Source of the DNA: Ganoderma boninense
Taxonomy: Eukaryota > Basidiomycota > Agaricomycetes > Polyporales > Polyporaceae
DNA length: 63,314 nucleotides
Direction of reading: 5' to 3'
Assembly (NCBI GenBank): GCA_002900995.3
Contig: PJEW03000022.1
Location: 1 to 63,314 of the forward strand
A program made the position numbers and the translations under genes. The notes below the pieces were generated by a model. That model ran no database searches. It was not told where the DNA came from and saw only the letters and a list, made by a program, of their open reading frames with translations. Of this stretch, positions 44,695 through 57,500 are shown one piece after another. Each line of letters begins with the position of its first letter. The first letter of the stretch is position 1.

Positions 44695-47600
44695 CTACAG
44701 GTCTTCATCCGAAGACTCTTCATCATGCTCAATACTGTCTGTTGTCAGTGTGGCCCACCGCGGCCGGACCTTCCTCGCATAGGCCTGATATGGCTGTATC
44801 CATGACGGCAGGGGCCCGAGCGCCTTCAAATAGTTAATCCAATAGGATGCGGTGCGTGCAGCCAGCCGCTCGTACACCGCAGCCTGCTTCGCGGCGTATA
44901 CGGCCAGACCGCGCCGGAACCGAGGAGAAACATCCTCACGAGCCCCGCCTCGAGACTGCCACCACCGAGATTTCCACTCGAAAAATGCTAGCACTCGCCG
45001 CATTTCTTCGAGCAAGAGCTGCTCTTCCTCCTCCCAACGCTCAGCACGAGCCTTACTCCTTGCCCACTCCGCCCGCATGGTCTCCGTAAATTCCTCCGCA
45101 GTCGTGCCACCGCTTGTCTCTCCGGGCTCCAAGGTGGAGCGTGGTGTCAGCCATATCCAACTGATCTCGTAACGACCCTCGCTCAGCACCACTTCATCAT
45201 CATCTCGACGGGGCCCGCGAAGATCGCCGTCAAGGAGGACCTTGTAGGTCTCGACCCACTTGCCGGTAGGATCTAGGGCCAACATGGCGGTGCACGCGGC
45301 CCGATATCTCTCAGTGCATCGGCGCTCCTTCGCCAGGAACCGATTGTACACGCCGAGTGTTCGCGTTACTGCCCGTTGTCCTGTCCCAGAGACGTTGAGC
45401 CTCTTGAATTCTGAGATGGCTGCAAGCACCCGTCGGATCCGACGGATGTCTTCAAGGCTGTCGGACATCTGCGCGACGCGGAGGCGACATTCCTTATCTC
45501 GAAGTCCGGCGAGGCTTTCAACAGAGCGATAAGACGGTGGAAGGGCTGATGGGAGCCACAATTGGATATCTTCGGGCTTGATGGGTGCAAGAGACCGGGA
45601 TGCTTGCTCCGAACGCAGCTGGCTGACAGTCGGCATGTGAACATCTTGGATAGCCTGCCACAATTCGATCCGCCGGCTCAGAACATTCCGCTTGGTTTGC
45701 TGATCAGCGAGCTCGGAGACACTGGTGCCTGTGGGTGCCTTTAACCGGAGCATTCGCCTGAAAAGCCAATCTATTAGCATGCAAAAGGCAGTGCAGCAGG
45801 ACACCACTCACTGCTGTTCTTCTAACTCCAGGGCTACTTGCAGAAAGACCGCAGGAGTGACTTCATGTGCAGGCAACTGCCCGAGGTGTGCTTCGACGGC
45901 TTCTTGCTGCGCGAGCTCAAGCTTCACCGCAGCCATCGTGATCCCTGTCAAAATCTCAACGCGATCAGTAACATTTCGAAAGTGGAAATCCCGACAAAAT
46001 TCCGACTGACCGGTGCTTGGCTCCTCATACGGGTCTGGCTGGGAGTGGTCGCCGTTCCACTCATGGACCATTTTCTCCCACCTCCGAACAACATCCGGTG
46101 CGAAAGTCGCATTGTACTTGCGGAAGATACGACGCTGCTTGATTCGCATCTCGTGGGCCTCCTCCAAAGAGCGCAGGAGAAAGTACCCTAGAATAGTAGG
46201 CTGTTTGAGCTCGTGCGAAGTGTAACTATTCTCGGTGGAACTGCTTACCAAATTCGAGAGTTTTCTGCCAGTTCCAGGCACCCCAATTATCATTCAGCAC
46301 ATCATGGCGCATTCCGATGCCCATCTCATGGGTGCTGAGCGCCAGGGGGTTCATGTGACTCCAATGGGTCTCGATGCGCTCGCCGTATGTCCGCCCGACC
46401 TTGGGAAGGTAGTTGAATGAGTACTGAGAGTGAGGAGACCCCCCATGCACTCGAAAGTGCTTCTTTGGAATTGCAAAGCGCATCTCCTCAAGCTGGGTCA
46501 GCATGACGTGCATCTCCGAAGGGAACCATTCGACCATTCGCTTGAAGAGATGCCGGGCCCATTGACAAACGATATCATATGATATCAGAATGGCGAGGAT
46601 GACACCCAGAAGGGTGGAAAAGTACAAGTAGTCCATGTTCGCTTGGCTATGTAAGAGAAGATTAGATTGTCATGTCACGAACGTGGCGTTGACTCTCAAC
46701 TTACCGCTCGCCCTGCTGCAAGTCGCCGGCACCGTTCTTTCGCACGAGCGCGTGGCGCGCGCAGAGAACAGCACCAATGCCTGATGCGATGTATCCTTCC
46801 TTATGGAGGTTGGCTTGGCGGATGGCGTTGTGCTCGGCAGAGCAGGTATTGTCCTGGGTGCGCGCAAAGCTGAATGTTAGCCCACGTGTGCGTCAAGAAA
46901 CTGGGAAATAGACGTACGATTTCTTTCTCGTTCGCGCGTGAGAGAATGTGCGCTTGATATGCCTTCTCCTCGACGTAATATGCCCAGCCTGGTGCGAGCT
47001 CAATGTCATCAAAGCCGCGATCCTTGCACCGCGCTCGAAAGTTGGCGTCCATCATCAGAAATAACGTATACAGCCACCTATTCCAGACCGCGTTAGTGGC
47101 ACGCAGATGACATGAAATCTAGGGCTCACTTGAGCGAAGGGGCTGCGTTCTGCCAGTTCGCGGGCAGGTTCTTCTCGGGGTTCGGGCATGCCGGACACTC
47201 TACAACCAGCTCGCCTTGTGATGTCCCGGCCGCTCCACTGTTGTCATGAGCTCGGCCGAAGCGCTTGAGGAGGGTGAGATGCCGCCACAGGCGCATGACA
47301 TGAGATAACTGTTTGTAACGGGTCTAGAGGTATGTCCGTCAGTAGACGCCGTGAGGAGGTTCGCGGGCGGGGCGCGGGGAACTTACGGGGACATCAGAAC
47401 TGCCCGAATTGTCGGTAAGCCTTTCAATTGTGTTCCAGAAGTCGTTAAGGTTTGTCTTCGCCTGGAAATTGAGCTCCTGGAAGGTCTTCAGAAGATCGAA
47501 GGTGAACGCGGTGGTGGGGATGGAGGTTGTTGCGGGGAACCATCCGACACGGAATAACTGAGCCCATTCCGGGGACTCGTGTCCCGTGTCGTCCGCGCAC

Positions 47601-48501
47601 TTGCAGAAGTTGATTTGGATCTCGTGGACTCCGGACATGTCGCATACAGCGACCCGGCGAGAGTTCGACCCGGGATGGAAGCATTCTTCACCGGGAAGAT
47701 GGCCGAGCTGAACTTCGAGACCGAGTGCTCGCAGGGATGTGCGCGCGAAGCGTTTCCCGTCCCATTCCTTCGATGTTTGTGAGTTGAGGGAGTCGCAACA
47801 AATGGTCACGGAGAACTTACCGAGACTCTATGTAATGGGTGTTCGGCGTGGCTCGCCAGGATGCAGTCCCTGCACTGCAGTGCTCGCGCAAAGCAGTCCT
47901 CACAGCGTAGAGTGCCCGGCCGCTTTCTACAGCCGATGCAGGGAACATCTCCCTCGTCAATAGCTTGGGTGCCGCCGGCATAGCAGAGGAGCTCCTCCAG
48001 GAACTGCTCTCGGAAAGGGAGCCATTCTCGGAGCTTGTTCTGATAGAGGTAATGTCAGGTGAGCTGAACAGCGCCGCAAAAGAGGTTCCGCCTGGAAAAA
48101 CGCACTGCTGCGCGGAGGTCTGGACGAGCTCTTGTCTTCTTTGGTGGGATGTGATGCTCCTGGCCTGATGGAGTATCGAAATCTTGACCCGGGAAGTCGT
48201 TCATCCTCCCTGGGTCTATAGTGGCTGGCTCGTCGATGTCTACGAAGTCGGGATCGGAGCTCGGTCGTAGGATGCGCTCAGCAGGGTTCGGGATGATTGT
48301 TCGCCTCTCAGTCGACTGTCCATAACGACGTCCAGAGGCCGCCGGAGTGAACGTGATGTTTTCAACTTCGACAGCTGCCTGAGAGGATCCCGCCACAGCA
48401 GCAGCAAGACCGTTTTCCTGAAGCGCGATGTCGGCGGGGTCCTCTACGACCTTGATACGGACCTTCTTCGATTTAGAGGAGCAATTCGACCTTCGCTTCA
48501 T
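44695..48501 (-). CDS. KDZ transposase with CxC2 cysteine cluster, intact
   Basis: Nine exons (48501-48106, 48039-47821, 47767-47387, 47323-47130, 47077-46918, 46853-46705, 46646-46249, 46187-45812, 45757-44695) join in phase into 1,112 codons with GT-AG introns of 41-70 nt and no stop. Residues 1-132 are a charged N-terminus. Residues about 133-330 hold the CxC2-like cluster (CIGCRKRPGTLRCEDC, CRDCILASHAEHPLHR, RTSLRALGLEVQLGH, FCKCAD, ending TAFTFDLLKTFQELN). Then CPACPNPEKNLP, MDANFRARCKDRG, GWAYYVEE, the KDZ core with YLYFSTLLGV, SYDIVCQWARH, IPKKHFRVHG, GERIETHWSHMNPLALST, DNWGAWNWQKT, and a long helical C-terminus. The RNase H-fold core should cut and join DNA at the inverted repeats. 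Start MKRRSNCSSK chosen as the first ATG. Confidence 0.93.
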
Positions 48502-49922
48502 GGGGACTAGTTTGCCGTGAAAGAGAGCCACGAATGGCACTGGAATATGTCTCGCGACACGGTGGATTGCAAGTGCGACTTGCCCGCTTGGAACCGGTCG
48601 AATCTTGTTTAAGCGCCCCGTACGCGCCCAGCACGAAAGGACCCCCTTCGAGTTATTCTTCTTCCTGAGCCCTCATTCCGCCATTTCTTGCTCAAAATAT
48701 GAGTCTAATAAACATATTTATAGTGTCGTATTCCATTTGTAACACGTATACATTTTTATGACACCCAGAATGTCCCCGCGAACCCAAGACACATTGGAAC
48801 AGACCTCCGTGCAGCTTGCTGAGATTGCGCTCCGTGCATAAGCTTCACCTTTTGGTGCTCCGGTCTCCCTCAAGTCCTTCCATCCGCAACAACGGTACTC
48901 ACCTAATATACAGTCATCAGAGAGCTCATGTGAAGTATTTAAATCGTACTGGGCACATCGCCCGTCGAGAAGTTGAGCAAGCATCTGCTGCTCGTTCCCT
49001 TAGCATTACAAATATGGCAATCTGGCTTGAACCCGAAACTGCGCTCCTTCCGTTAAACATTCCCTTCGTCATTAAGCTCTGTATTTAAAGTCTCCATACA
49101 ACATATAGTACACGGCCAGTACATAAACAAGTGCACTCTGCCTTAAACCACCACCATTATGCAGGTGAGACCTTCGCACAGTGGGCTTCAAGTTGCCTAG
49201 TTGCGCGCACTCCGAGCCAGCCCTCCGATGATCTATTCTACAGGCACCGGCTGAACTGAGGTTACGAGTACTGTATGCTGGCGGAGGGCACATGTACTAA
49301 GCCAGAAGGATGCAGTTTGGAGGTCAGTATCCCCAGGGGCGTCAGTCGGACCGCCCCCAGCGACAGAGGAAGTCTCGGGTCGTCGGGGCGGGGACTTGGG
49401 GAGCAGGAGGTGGCCGTGCGTCATCCGGGATCGGAGCCCCGAGCTCAGCAGGGGGCGGGATTAGTCCCAAAATGTATACGCAATCGGGGCTGTGGAATAC
49501 CGTTCGATCGGAAGCCGATCGCTCTCGCATCGGGGCCGCGCTGGGGGCACAACGGTTCGGAGAACGTCAGTACTACGAGTGCTTGCCAGGGAAAAAACAT
49601 ACGCACGAACAGTGTGGTATGTTGAGCTCTCTGTACTCGGACTGCGTCCCACTGGAGGAGGAACAGCCCTCGACCGTAATCGTTGTGTGGCGCCACAGTG
49701 TCTTCTTGGTGGGGCCGATCACGATGTCCTTGACGGCTTGGTGAGACAGATGAATATTTGCAAAGATTAAGAGACCTACCACATTGTTACGGGTCCTGCA
49801 CAATGGGCAGAGCGAGAACCCCTGGCAAGAAACAATTTTGTTTGCTCGCATCTTCCCTCCCTCCCCCGACGTGCCCACTCTCTGTGTATCAAAGCTCCTC
49901 TACTGTCCTACCCTCCCTCTCC
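48502..49922. promoter_or_regulatory. divergent intergenic region of the KDZ transposon
   Basis: About 1.4 kb between the two divergent genes. No convincing coding frame: the frames at 49275-49770 on both strands overlap each other and lack domains. It should contain both promoters. No specific site is claimed. Confidence 0.4.
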
Positions 49923-52900
49923 ATGGGCCACAAACGTTGGGCGACGAAAGCGCAGCGCGCATGGCTTGAAGAACGCTTCCCCCGGTTCCGAGTTGCTCAG
50001 AACGGAGGAAAGACCGGCGAGTTTATGACGGCGAGTGCGCAGGAGTATTTCGACACCTTCTTTCCTGGCGTGGTCCTGCCGGAAAAAGTCTTAGAAGAAG
50101 TCTTGAAGGCACAGAAGGGAAACGAGAACACTACCGTCGGCATCATGGCTGTTGGAGAGGATGGGATCAAGGTGGACCTGCTTACCCGAGCCAAGGTGTG
50201 TTGCCCATATCAGCAACGCATCATTGGTCGCGTATTAATCTTGCAAGACTTACCAGCAGGTGAGATGGTGGTTTTACAATCGCAGGCCGGGCGGGAAGAG
50301 CGAGGACAAGTTGTTCAACTTCACGGTGAAGAAAGCGCCGAAGCCCCAGCTGTACCAGACGTACTGGCGACTCTACAAGGAGAAGGTCAACGAGGAAGCT
50401 AACAAAAGGTATGCCGCATACCGAAAGCAGCTCACCGAGGCCGAGGTCGATGAACAACGCGCTGCGGAAGCTGGAGAGAAGGACGAGGGGGAAGCAGAGT
50501 CCAAGACTGATGGCGAGGACGCGACTCCGCGGAAGTGGCTGTCGTTTGCGATTGAGGTTGCGATTGAGTTCCTGGAGAAGGCTAGCGACGAGGAAAAGGC
50601 CACCGTCGAGGAGCACCGCGCGAAACATGGTGTCGAACACAGCGGACTCGAGCTTTTCGGTGAACTTCAAGCGGAAGAAGGTCCCGATGGCGCCGTCCCA
50701 AGTGCGGACGCGCTGGAGCTTCGGACGCGGGCTGTGGCCATTCAGCAGTACGTCTACACAATACTTGATACGAATGCTAGCTGACCTCAAAACAGAGCCA
50801 TCAACGGCCTTCCGAAGGTTCTTCAAAACGTCTTGGACGAGATCGAGCGGAAGACGGGCTGGGTGGGGACGTTCATGGTCGGCGGGCCTGCCCCAGACAC
50901 CGGAAAACTTATGGCGATGATGTCAGTGAGGAACGTACCATCTTTCAGAAGACATTGCATACTCACGTTACATGTTGGGCCTCCCTAGCACGCACCAGGG
51001 TCGCACACTGAACCTCGGGCACAACTTCTGCGAGTCTACGGACAGGTGGCGTCCGGCCGAAGAGGCCTTCGATAAGTTTCTGGCCAGCTGTTACAGTACG
51101 TAAACCCATCAGTACAACGAATTGCGTCTCGCGTGCTCATGCATAGCGCAGCTCCTGACGCGCGCAAGAAACTGGCCAATGCTTACCATGGCAGACTCGA
51201 CGCGACGCCGGGCGCCAACACCACTGAACAAGTTCCTGCCGCTGCCGCCGCCGCTCCGCGTCTTGAACCCGTGGGCCCTTCTAAAAACCCCTCTCCTGCG
51301 ACTAACCAGTCCGAATCCTCTGCCTCCGACATGGGTTCAGCCCCCGTCGCATCTACGACTCGGAGGCGAGGCGCGACTGCGCTCGACACAGCCACCAAGA
51401 AGGTTCGGTCCAGCTTGAAGTTGAACGTGCCCGGCGCCGACGAGAGTGAGGGAGAGGACGAGGACGAAGACGACGGCGACGAGAAAGAGGAGGTCGAGGA
51501 GTCTTACGACAAGTTCGTCGAAAGGCAGAGGGCAAAGGCACGCGCTCACATGGTAGCGTGTGGATTAGACCAAGCTGCGAAAGCGATGGGCGAGGAGATG
51601 GCTGCTGCGGCAGGCCACCAGAAGAAGCGTGCAGCTCGAGCGAAGAACGATCCCACAAAGAAGCCCGCCGGAACGCGCCCGCAGACCCGCGCTGCAACTA
51701 CCGCAGCCAAAACGCCGGCCATCACTTCGACACCCAGTGCCCAGTCCACCATCTCATCTGTAACCACGGCCTCTCAGCCCAGTCTCACCCTCGACGCTCC
51801 ATCTCGCGCTGGTTCTCAGTCCACTGCCGCCGACGCTGGCGCTCCCAGCATTGCCACAATGACTACCGATGCTTCCCAGTGCGACATCGATGCTCGTCTC
51901 TCCGATAGCGCTATCGGAACGCTTTCTGGTACCACGTCCGATCCCAAACCTGTTTCCGTCTGTGCGCCCGACCCTCACGCCTCCGCCGCGACACCGCTTC
52001 CAGAGCAAGCAGCCGGGAAGGCTTCGGATCTCACTCAAGACATCGAACCCCACCCTCGAGTCCTCGAACGGAGTTCGACGCCGGCCTTCGCAGCCTCCCC
52101 TCTGCAGGCTGCCCCCACTGCCCAGCTCCCGTCGATCCTTACACCCGTCTCAAATGCAAGCCCGAGTGCCAACACTCTCGGGCAGCTGGCGATCATCCAC
52201 AAGGCCGCCATTCCGATGGCTCTGGAGTCGAGCGGAGTCAGGGCTTCTCAAGCCTCTGTTACGCCGCCATCCAACTCGGGTACTGTGTTGTCGAGCATGC
52301 CCTTCAATGTCGTCGATGCGAACGCACCACCCTACGTCATAGATGCTCTCAAATACTTCAAGCTTATCGAGGGTGGCGGAGCTGTCTTCGCCGAGTTGGT
52401 CGAACATTGGCAAGTTTTTGAGGCGAGCAGGGCTTATCCGAATGGCCAAGTGAGTCCATGCCTGTTCCTTTTCACTTCCATGCACAAGTCCTCACAACGT
52501 TGCAGAAGCCAGACCAGCGGCTCCCGACGAAGCTTCGTCCTCCTGAAATCCGCGAGTGGATGCAGGTCGGACGGGACTACGAGAGTCTTCCCCAAATCAC
52601 GCCGAGCACTTTCGGGCGTGCCTGGAAAGACTGGTGGACCTCCCTCCAGCCGTCTAGCAGGGTGGATGGTGATGCGACATGGCCTTTGCGGCGCGTCGAG
52701 CCCGACGACCACGCCGAGTGGGATGTGCTGTGGCGCGCCGGTCCAAATGGCTTCTTCCTTGTTATTCTTAGCCTCACGTGGTGGTTCTGGGCTGTCAGCG
52801 AGAACGAGGAAGAGGAAGCCGAAGGCGGCGTAACTCTGGATGAGGTACATGATGCAATGTCCGATGTGTTGTGGGTTCTACGACTGGCTGTGGCTCCGTC

Positions 52901-52979
52901 TCCTGCCATAGGGAAGAAGCGCCCTGGTAATGATCTGGCTGACTCCGACATCCAAACCAAACGTAGTCATATTGAGTGA
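49923..52979 (+). CDS. KDZ cargo protein with homeodomain-like motif, function unknown
   Basis: Six exons (49923-50195, 50260-50747, 50796-50921, 50989-51099, 51147-52449, 52506-52979) join in phase to 925 codons ending in TGA. The N-terminus (HKRWATKAQRAWLEERFP ... AQEYFDTFFP) followed across an intron by VRWWFYNRRPGGKS resembles a helix-turn-helix whose last helix is like the WF-N-R of homeodomains, which suggests DNA binding. Then come charged helices, a LPKVLQNVLDEIERKTGW segment, a long low-complexity Ala/Ser/Thr region (exon 5) with an acidic run (about 51450-51500) and a conserved C-terminus with PPYVIDALKYFKLIE, REWMQVGRD, and WKDWWTSLQP. I recall the family as widespread in agaricomycete repeats, but know no function. 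Splice sites around 50921 (GTCAGT) and 51099 (GTAAAC) are weak, and were chosen to keep phase. Confidence 0.75.
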
Positions 52980-53269
52980 TTAGCAACTTGTTAGTACTAT
53001 TATGGCTTGATGTATGCCTAGTATGTGTTTCATTTGCATGACTTGCAGCCTATGGCGGGTTTCCCGGTCTCGCGTCTTCCATCTCTAGTTCCTTTGTAGC
53101 ACGCTCACTTGCCGGTTGCAATCCGGTGTTTCCCGCTATTCTTCGCGCATCCACAGTCTCATTGATATGTATATCACGCTCCTTTGCCGGTTGCGATCCG
53201 GAGTCCCTTATGTTGCCTCATATGATATTATTCCCTTAACCGGTAGTTGTGTGAAGGAATGTGCCCATC
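52980..53269. other. 3' flank of cargo gene
   Basis: Non-coding. TTGCCGGTTGCAATCCG and TTGCCGGTTGCGATCCG form a short direct repeat at about 53110 and 53194. Confidence 0.5.
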
Positions 53270-54066
53270 TCAGTGTGCAAACAATGCACTGACAATGGGG
53301 TCTGTTCTTCTAACATTGAATGAACTAACAATCAGGTAACAATCTGGATGCGTGTGAAACGCTGCCCATTAACAATCCAGTAACAATCCTGGCCAAGGTG
53401 CAGTTTAACAATCCAGTAACAATTGCAGAAACGCGGTCTGCAGAGGCTAACAATCCAGTAACAATCCTGGCCAAGGTGCAGTTTCACAATCCAGTAACAA
53501 TTGCAGAAATGCGGTCTGCAGAGGCTAACAATCCAGTAACAATCACGGCCAAGGTGCAGTTTAACAATCCAGTAACAATTGCAGAAACGCGGTCTGCAGA
53601 GGCTAACAATCCAGTAACAATCACGGCCAAGGTGCAGTTTAACAATCCAGTAACAATTGCAGAAAATGTGGTCTGCAAAGAGGCTAACAATCCAGTAACA
53701 ATCCTGAAAAATGAAGGCTTCCACAGTCTGACAATCTAGTAACAATCGCTGCAAAATTCAGCAGTCTGCAATCTGACAATCCAATAACAATCCTGCCAAA
53801 TGTACCCACCAGCATTTTAACAATCCAGTAACAATAGGCCTACAGCCAAGCTTACTCAGAGTCTAACAACCCTCTAACAACTCACAGATGCACTCACAAT
53901 GCTCTAACAAAGCCCAGCATCATTGTAACAATTGTTGTTACAAGAAGCCAGTAGGGCATTGTTTGTCTACAGCCAGTATTGTGCATTGTTTACAGTAGCC
54001 CTACAGAGACACACCACAATTACCACTCTACAGGTTATATTGTTACAATAGGTGGAAACTACAGGT
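53270..54066 (-). repeat. right terminal inverted repeat of KDZ transposon
   Basis: Inverse of 43820-44510, expanded by extra 78-bp tandem units (TAACAATCCAGTAACAAT repeated). It ends GTGGAAACTACAGGT at 54066. Confidence 0.9.
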
Positions 54067-54075
54067 GGGCTGACC

Positions 54076-54662
54076 GCGCCTTGGTCCGCCGTCGCATGGG
54101 CTGCTCGCCGTACTTCGCCGTTACGGGCACGCATCCGATCCTACCCCTGGACATTGTGGAAGCAACATACTTGGTTCCGCCGCCGGACGCTATGCTCAGT
54201 ACGGCTGACCTCATCGCTCGGCGAGCGATCACGTTGCAGAAGCGAGAGGATCAAGTCGCCTCGCTCTACTCCCGAGTCTACGTGCAGCGTGTAGCGGACG
54301 TCAAGCGGCTGGAAGAGCAGTATCGCGCCACCATCCACGACTTCAATTTCGCCAAGGGGCGCCTAGTCCTATTGCGCAACACGGCGATCAAGAAGTCTCT
54401 CAACCGCAAGATGCGCCCGCGTTATTTGGGACCATATGTGGTCCTCGCCCGGAATTGCGGGGGCGCGTATGTCCTCGCCGAATTAGATGGCGCGGTATTC
54501 GACCGCCCAGTCGCTGCGTTCTGCGTCATCCCCTATCACGCCAGATCTGACACTATCGCGGTTCCAGATGCGCTCCTCGACGCTGACTCCCGGCGGGTCA
54601 GAGAGCTCGAGCAGTCGGATGAGACGGGCGAGGGCGCGGAGCTGCTCGACGACGCGCCGTGA
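54076..54662 (+). pseudogene. pol: Gypsy element 2 pol, part 3: integrase C-terminus
   Basis: It resumes directly after the KDZ target duplication: RALVRRRMGCSPYFAVTG, THPILPLDIVEATYL, a coiled RT/IN tail (VADVKRLEEQYRATIHDFNF), and the SH3-like end KMRPRYLGPYVVLAR, GGAYVLAELDG. It ends at TGA near 54660. This exon-less frame has no further stop, so most of the damage to Pol lies upstream. Confidence 0.85.
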
Positions 54663-54838
54663 TCCAGCGGGCACACGCCTCGCTCCCTGGCGCCGGCGCG
54701 CGGGCGGGCGGTCTGCCTGTACAGTATATCCTTTTAATTAGTCTATTTCCTTTTCTATGTTACATCGTGTTTCCATTTCTACCGTTGATTTTCTACATCT
54801 ACATCTCGTCACGCTGGCTGGGGACAGCCACAATTTCA

Positions 54839-54853
54839 GTGGGGGGGAGAGAT
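54839..54853 (+). promoter_or_regulatory. internal copy of the polypurine tract
   Basis: TCAGTGGGGGGGAGA at 54837-54851 is identical over 15 nt to the tract at 58511-58525 that abuts the 3' LTR. It lies about 190 bp after the pol stop, where the tract would be expected in an element without the antisense genes. Confidence 0.7.
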
Positions 54854-55021
54854 GGATGTTTATTTATTTACAAGTTCAATTTACTATACCACAAGAAAAC
54901 CGCAAAACAGATACTACGTACGATTTAGCGAAAAGACAATGCGAAGGACTAGTGTACGATACAATACGATGTGCGAACTGACAACGAACAAAGACAGGTA
55001 CATGCGCCGAGTCAAGAAAAC

Positions 55022-57275
55022 CTACTCCTCGGCCTCGCGGACCTCCCACCAATTCGACGGAGCCGGCACGAACGGGCTCGCGTACTCGCTGAAACCGAGT
55101 CGAGTACGGGCTTCCTCCCGCTGTTCAAGAGCATGCATGAGCGCGGTGTCGTGGCTGACGCGGGCAGAGAGGACGTTGTACTCCTCGTGGAGCGCGGCAA
55201 TGTCGTGGTCGAGAGCGGTGCCGTAGAATCCGCGGCGGCCGGGCGTGGGGTCCTCAGCGTAGCCAGCGGCGTAGGGGAGCTCGTCGAGCTCGTCCACGGT
55301 GTCAATAGGCGGGCACGTCGAGCGAGGTCGTGGCCACGAAGCCGGAACAGGAGCGCGGCGATGAGGGGATGGGGAAGCGGCGACGGAAGAAAAATGCGGG
55401 GAAGGCTGGGCATCGCCATTGTCGTCAGCACTACAGCCGGCGTTTCCGCCATTGGCATCTTCGTCATCGTTGTTGTTGTTGTTGTTGTTGTCGTCCGAAG
55501 GAAACACGGGAGGAGGGCAAGCAAGGGAGGGACAGCGCGCTGTCTTCTCGAAGTCTTCTTCGTCCGAAGGAGAAGCGGACCTCGCAGCCACGAAAGCGAA
55601 GTTGAGGGACGTGGACAGGGTGGACAGGTTGACGAAGAAGCGGTTCCGCGCGTGGGACGACAACCGGTACTGGGTCGGCGTGTCCGGCGTCGACTGGTCG
55701 TACGCCTGCAGGTGGCGGGCGAGGCGCTGTCCATGGCCGTCGGTGAGCTGGAGCCCGAGGTGCCGCTGTTGCTCGAGGACCTCCACCACGCACTCGATGC
55801 GCGTACGTTCACCGCGCGTAAGGTCTGGAGGGAACGAGAAGCCGACCCTGTTGAAGGCGGCGAAAGCGCGCTGGGAGCTGCCGATCACCCCATTCTGATT
55901 CTGGAGGTAATAATGGCAGCGGGTCTTCGCTTTGGCGCAGCTGTCGCACCGGGGCGCGGAAGGGGAGAAGACGCAAGCCTGTTGGCGGTGGCGGCAATGG
56001 TCGCAGCTCCCTGGGAAAACGAAGAGCGGGCCCTTCTTGTTGGAACGCGCGGACAGGGCAGTGGAAGGCGACGGCCCGGCAGCAGCAGGAGATGGCGGTG
56101 GACGAGGCGCGTCGGCGCGAGGACATTTGCGAGGGGGTGGCATCGAGGGCGTAGCGGCCGGCAGAGTGGGCGAGTACGAAGGGTCGCCACTCAAGGACGA
56201 GTGGTGGACGCGCTTCGGGGCAGGTCGCTGGGCGTACGGCGGTCGGTATATGCCAAGGATGGGGAGGGGCCCAGCAAAGGGGGCTCTTCCAGCTGAAGGA
56301 GCGGGCGGTCCTGCGCGGTCGCCAGACGGGGAAGTTCCGCTAGCGTCATCCGGCTCTCTGTCATGTTCGAAGACGTCGGCAGCGTAGGAGTCATCCTTTA
56401 GCTCCTCCACGTCGTCGTACGGCGACGCGTCGCTTGCCAAGCCCTGGCCCCGCGTGGGCCGGTCAGCGTCCGCCGGAGTGAAGCCGGCATTGGGCGAACG
56501 TGAAGAGGAGTCATGGGAGGTGGAGGAGTAGTCGACGAGTGGCGTGGACGTCGGCAGTGGTGTCGGCTCCGGCGTGTTCCCAACGTAGGAGGGGCCCGGA
56601 CTGGTGTGGAGCTCGAGGCCGCTGCGATAGTACGGGTACTCCTCGAGGGCCTCCACTGGAAGGCGAAGCGTTAGCAAGTTCGGCGAGGCGAAATGGGCAT
56701 CACGACGTACCGGTGCGGCTGAAGTACGGGACCCAACCCTCTAGCCACTCCTGCTCCGCATCCAAGGCAGTGAGTTGGTCGGCGAGGCGGCTGTCGACGT
56801 CGGCGAAGTCCTTGGCTGGGAAGACACCTTCGGCAATGCGGTCAGGGAGCGCTTGCCGTGTCGCGGCGATTTCGTCGGCCTGCCGGCGGACCACCTCAAG
56901 AGCGGCATGGAGGTCCTTGTTGGCGCGCGTCCGGGACCGTTGGGAGTAGGCGCGGAGGAAGGCGTTGGAGGCGTGGGGATCTGGGTTGTGGGCCGCGACT
57001 ACGGCGAAGGCGCGCTCGAAGAGGGGATCCAGGAGCGTCAGCGACGGCGAGTCGTCGGCGAGGGCCAGGAATCGCGTTCCGAAGTCGGCATACGCGAGCG
57101 CGGGGAAAGGGTGGCGTTTGCCCTCGAAGTCAGCGACAAGAGCAGCCAGCGGGACGAGAGCGAGCTCATGGAAGTGGGTCTCGTCCCTCTCCTCGGGAGG
57201 GACGTAGCGGAAGTGGTGGGCATAGGCGGTCGAGAAGATGTCGCCAGGGATGTCGGAGGGTACGGGGTCGGACAT
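55022..57275 (-). CDS. antisense gene with Zn2Cys6 cluster inside Gypsy element 2
   Basis: Two exons (57275-56711, 56655-55022) joined at donor GTACGT and acceptor CTTCCAG in phase give about 730 residues. The first exon (MSDPVPSDIPGDIF ...) encodes a helical region rich in Ala/Leu/Asp. The second has a Pro/Ser/Asp-rich linker, then a cluster CDHC-x6-C-x8-CDSC-x6-C (CDHCRHRQQACVF, RCDSCAKAKTRC), which fits the fungal Zn2Cys6 DNA-binding spacing. A helical region follows (TRIECVVEVLEQQRHLGL), then an Asn/Asp run and a C-terminal segment ending NWWEVREAEE. The stop is at 55022-55024. It is antisense to pol and has no internal stop. A transcription-factor role is inferred from the motif only. 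Confidence 0.75.
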
Positions 57276-57500
57276 GGTGGGCACGCAGAGGGAGGAGGAT
57301 GGTAGAACAGGCGAAGCGACGGCGCAAGTTTATAGGTGCGCGGCGAAGTACAGCGGCCCTAACTAACGCTACACTTCTCTCCCTCTCCCTGTCACCGCTC
57401 GTTGCCGCACAGCCACACCGCCTCGCGTTCTTTCCAAATCTGGCACCCAACTTTCCTTCCGTGCAACGCGGTGCCGCACATTTCCGAGGCGCCGTGGCGT

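Larger units (their letters stand above)
43820..54066. mobile_element. complete KDZ DNA transposon with cargo gene
   Basis: A 10,247-bp element with terminal inverted repeats that start ACCTGTAGTTTCCACC and end with its exact inverse, flanked by a perfect 9-bp target duplication GGGCTGACC (43811-43819, 54067-54075). Excision would restore the integrase codons ...LHSVLWADRALVRRR. Inside are an intact KDZ transposase gene (-), and an intact divergent cargo gene (+). The inverted repeats (about 0.7 and 0.8 kb) are rich in short ATTGTTA repeats and differ in unit number. Confidence 0.95.

Noticed and set aside
49275..49878. Overlapping frames on both strands between the two KDZ transposon genes
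   Set aside because: They overlap heavily, have no domain and no splice logic; treated as promoter or intergenic DNA.
55440..55640. Low-complexity frames opposite the Asn/Asp run of the Zn2Cys6 gene
   Set aside because: They are shadows of a GTT/AAC repeat within the real coding exon.
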